This document shows, in pieces, positions 5,281 to 6,859 of a DNA stretch of 6,859 nt. The position numbers and the translations under genes were made by a program. Under the pieces are notes generated by a model. The model worked only from the letters and a program-made list of their open reading frames with translations, ran no database searches and had not been told where the DNA came from. Position 1 is the first letter of the stretch. Each line of letters starts with the position of its first letter. Origin of the DNA: a bacterium (GTDB lineage Bacteria; Bacillota_I; Bacilli_A; RF39; UBA660); the NCBI GenBank assembly GCA_004560915.1, contig SFTR01000058.1:1-6859 (forward strand), in the 5' to 3' direction.

Positions 5281-6859
5281 ATGGAAAACAGATACAGAAA
5301 TGTATATTGTGGAGAAGTAACAAAAGAATATGAAAACAAAGAAGTAAGACTAGCAGGATGGATTGAAACAGTTCGTAATTTAGGTGGCTTAGTATTTATT
5401 ACATTAAGAGATGAAACCGGTATTGTACAATTAATTTCTAATAATGTAGAATATGCTAAACTAAATCGTGAATCTACTGCTACTGTAACAGGAGTAGTTA
5501 AACCTAGAACACCAGATATGGTAAATAAAAACATGAAAACTGGTGAAATAGAAGTAGAAATCAAAACTATAGACATTCTAGGTGACGTATATAGAACACT
5601 TCCGTTTGAAGTTAAAAATAGTAAATCTTCAAGTGAAGAAACTAGACTTAAATATCGTTATTTAGATTTAAGAAATAAAAGTGTTCATGATGGTATAAGA
5701 TTTAGAACAGAAGTAATTGATTTCATTAGACACACTATGAAAGATATGAAATTTACTGAAATTCAAACACCAATCTTAACAGCATCTAGTCCAGAAGGAG
5801 CAAGAGACTTCATAGTACCAAGTAGAAAATTCAAAGGTAAATTCTATGCTCTTCCTCAAGCACCACAAATATTCAAACAATTATTAATGTGTAGTGGGTT
5901 TGATAGATATTTTCAAATCGCACCATGTTTTAGAGATGAAGACCCAAGAAGCGATAGACTTTACGGAGAATTTTATCAATTAGACTTTGAAATGTCATTT
6001 GCAACACAAGAAGATGTATTTGAAGTTGGTCAAAGAGTATTCTATGATGTATTTAAGAAATTTGGTAACAAAGAAGTTTCAAGTGTACCATTTAGAAGAA
6101 TACCATTCAAAGAAGCAATGGAAAAATATGGTAGTGATAAACCAGACTTAAGAATACCATTTGATATTGAAAATATTACAAGTATCGTTAGTAAATCTGA
6201 AAGCGTAGTATTTAAAGATAAAGAAGTAAAGGCTTGTGTACTACCTAGTAGTGATAAATCAAATTCTTGGTATAAAAAATTAGAAGAAGAATATAAATCT
6301 TTAGGTATGTCATCCCTTGGATTCATAAAACTTGATAATAATGAAATATCTGGTTCAATGTCAAAACTATTTAGTGAAAAAGAAAAAGAAGAACTAAAGA
6401 AAACATTAAAACTTGAAAATGGTAACGTAGTAGTTATAGCTTGTGGAACTAAAGGTGAAAAATTTGATAAGCTTTGCGGTTCTTTAAGACTAAAACTAGG
6501 CAATGAGTTAAATTTAGTAGATAAAAATAAATATGAATTTTGTATTATCGTAGACTTCCCATTCTATGAATGGAATGAAGAAGATAACAAATGGGATTTC
6601 ACACATAATCCATTCAGTATGCCAAATGGTGGAATGGATGCATTATTAAATATGAATCCTGGAGATATAGTTGCTTGTCAATATGACTTCGTATGTAATG
6701 GTCTTGAAATGGCAAGTGGAGGAGAAAGAAATTATAGCCCAACTATTCTTAAGAAAGCATTTGAAATCGCTGGATACGATGAAAGCGTAGTAGAAAGTAA
6801 ATTCCCATCATTATATCAAGCATTCCAATTCGGAGCACCTCCTCACGCTGGTATGGCTC
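5281..6859 (+). CDS. aspS: Aspartyl-tRNA synthetase (3' truncated by window end)
   Basis: This class IIb synthetase charges tRNA-Asp with aspartate in the cytoplasm. The visible 526 residues open with the OB-fold anticodon-binding domain (about 20-105; VRLAGWIETVRNLGGLVFITLRDETG). Motif 1 and TRLKYRYLDLRN lie near 121-165. The flipping-loop/active-site region ASSPEGARDFIVPSR (168-182) is followed by LPQAPQIFKQLLM. Motif 2 is FRDEDPRSDR (217-226), followed by GEFYQLDFEMSF. A bacterial GAD-type insertion spans about 285-420, then VDFPFYEW, HNPFSMP, YDFVCNGLEMASGGERN and GAPPHAGMA. Motif 3 and the last ~50-60 residues are beyond the window. Leu34 sits where non-discriminating enzymes carry His, which suggests a tRNA-Asp-specific enzyme. 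AAGGAG (5266-5271) is 9 nt upstream and selects 5281 over the in-frame ATG at 5272, which directly abuts it. Expression is under the Asp T-box. Confidence 0.96.
   Translation, partial: MENRYRNVYCGEVTKEYENKEVRLAGWIETVRNLGGLVFITLRDETGIVQLISNNVEYAKLNRESTATVTGVVKPRTPDMVNKNMKTGEIEVEIKTIDILGDVYRTLPFEVKNSKSSSEETRLKYRYLDLRNKSVHDGIRFRTEVIDFIRHTMKDMKFTEIQTPILTASSPEGARDFIVPSRKFKGKFYALPQAPQIFKQLLMCSGFDRYFQIAPCFRDEDPRSDRLYGEFYQLDFEMSFATQEDVFEVGQRVFYDVFKKFGNKEVSSVPFRRIPFKEAMEKYGSDKPDLRIPFDIENITSIVSKSESVVFKDKEVKACVLPSSDKSNSWYKKLEEEYKSLGMSSLGFIKLDNNEISGSMSKLFSEKEKEELKKTLKLENGNVVVIACGTKGEKFDKLCGSLRLKLGNELNLVDKNKYEFCIIVDFPFYEWNEEDNKWDFTHNPFSMPNGGMDALLNMNPGDIVACQYDFVCNGLEMASGGERNYSPTILKKAFEIAGYDESVVESKFPSLYQAFQFGAPPHAGMA

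Overview
The window is low-GC, strongly AT-rich DNA with AGA arginine codons, ATA isoleucine codons and strong AGGAGG-type ribosome binding sites. All six visible stop codons are TAA. Tryptophan is always TGG and no in-frame TGA is read through, so the standard bacterial code fits. A T-box leader in front of aspS and consensus sigma-A-type promoters point to a Firmicutes/Bacillota relative, plausibly one of the small-genome uncultured gut Bacilli. That placement is an inference from style and from remembered family resemblance, not from a search.

All genes run on the + strand. (1) 1-974 is the end of an operon: the C-terminus of a xylose-isomerase-like sugar phosphate isomerase/epimerase, then gpmA, the 2,3-bisphosphoglycerate-dependent phosphoglycerate mutase. 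(2) 1024-1794 is a single membrane-anchored prohibitin/SPFH gene with its own promoter and a terminator that overlaps its stop codon. (3) 1910-3139 is a two-gene unit with an extended -10 promoter: a small secreted lysozyme/glucosaminidase-like protein, then a 212-residue cytosolic protein of unknown function whose motif layout recalls the ADP-ribosyltransferase fold. It ends in a second terminator that starts inside the stop codon. (4) 3224-5002 is a single 592-residue protein of unknown function. It has a 'GRYP...TGKTYT...KPIKWHVD' domain resembling DUF6273-type proteins and a long helical C-terminus, and its promoter closely resembles that of unit 3. (5) 5009-6859 is a perfect-consensus promoter, an Asp-specific T-box leader and aspS, which is cut by the window end just before motif 3.

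The flanks are housekeeping functions (central glycolysis, aspartyl-tRNA supply). The middle (1.0-5.0 kb) is an accessory block of envelope-related and uncharacterised genes, each unit with its own promoter. I see no mobile-element genes, integrase, CRISPR array, tRNA or rRNA. The two most interesting items are the 2501-3139 protein, a candidate divergent ART-fold enzyme paired with a secreted murein hydrolase, and the aspS T-box. In the T-box the antiterminator helix appears nested inside the terminator, so the competing structure seems to be stem III.
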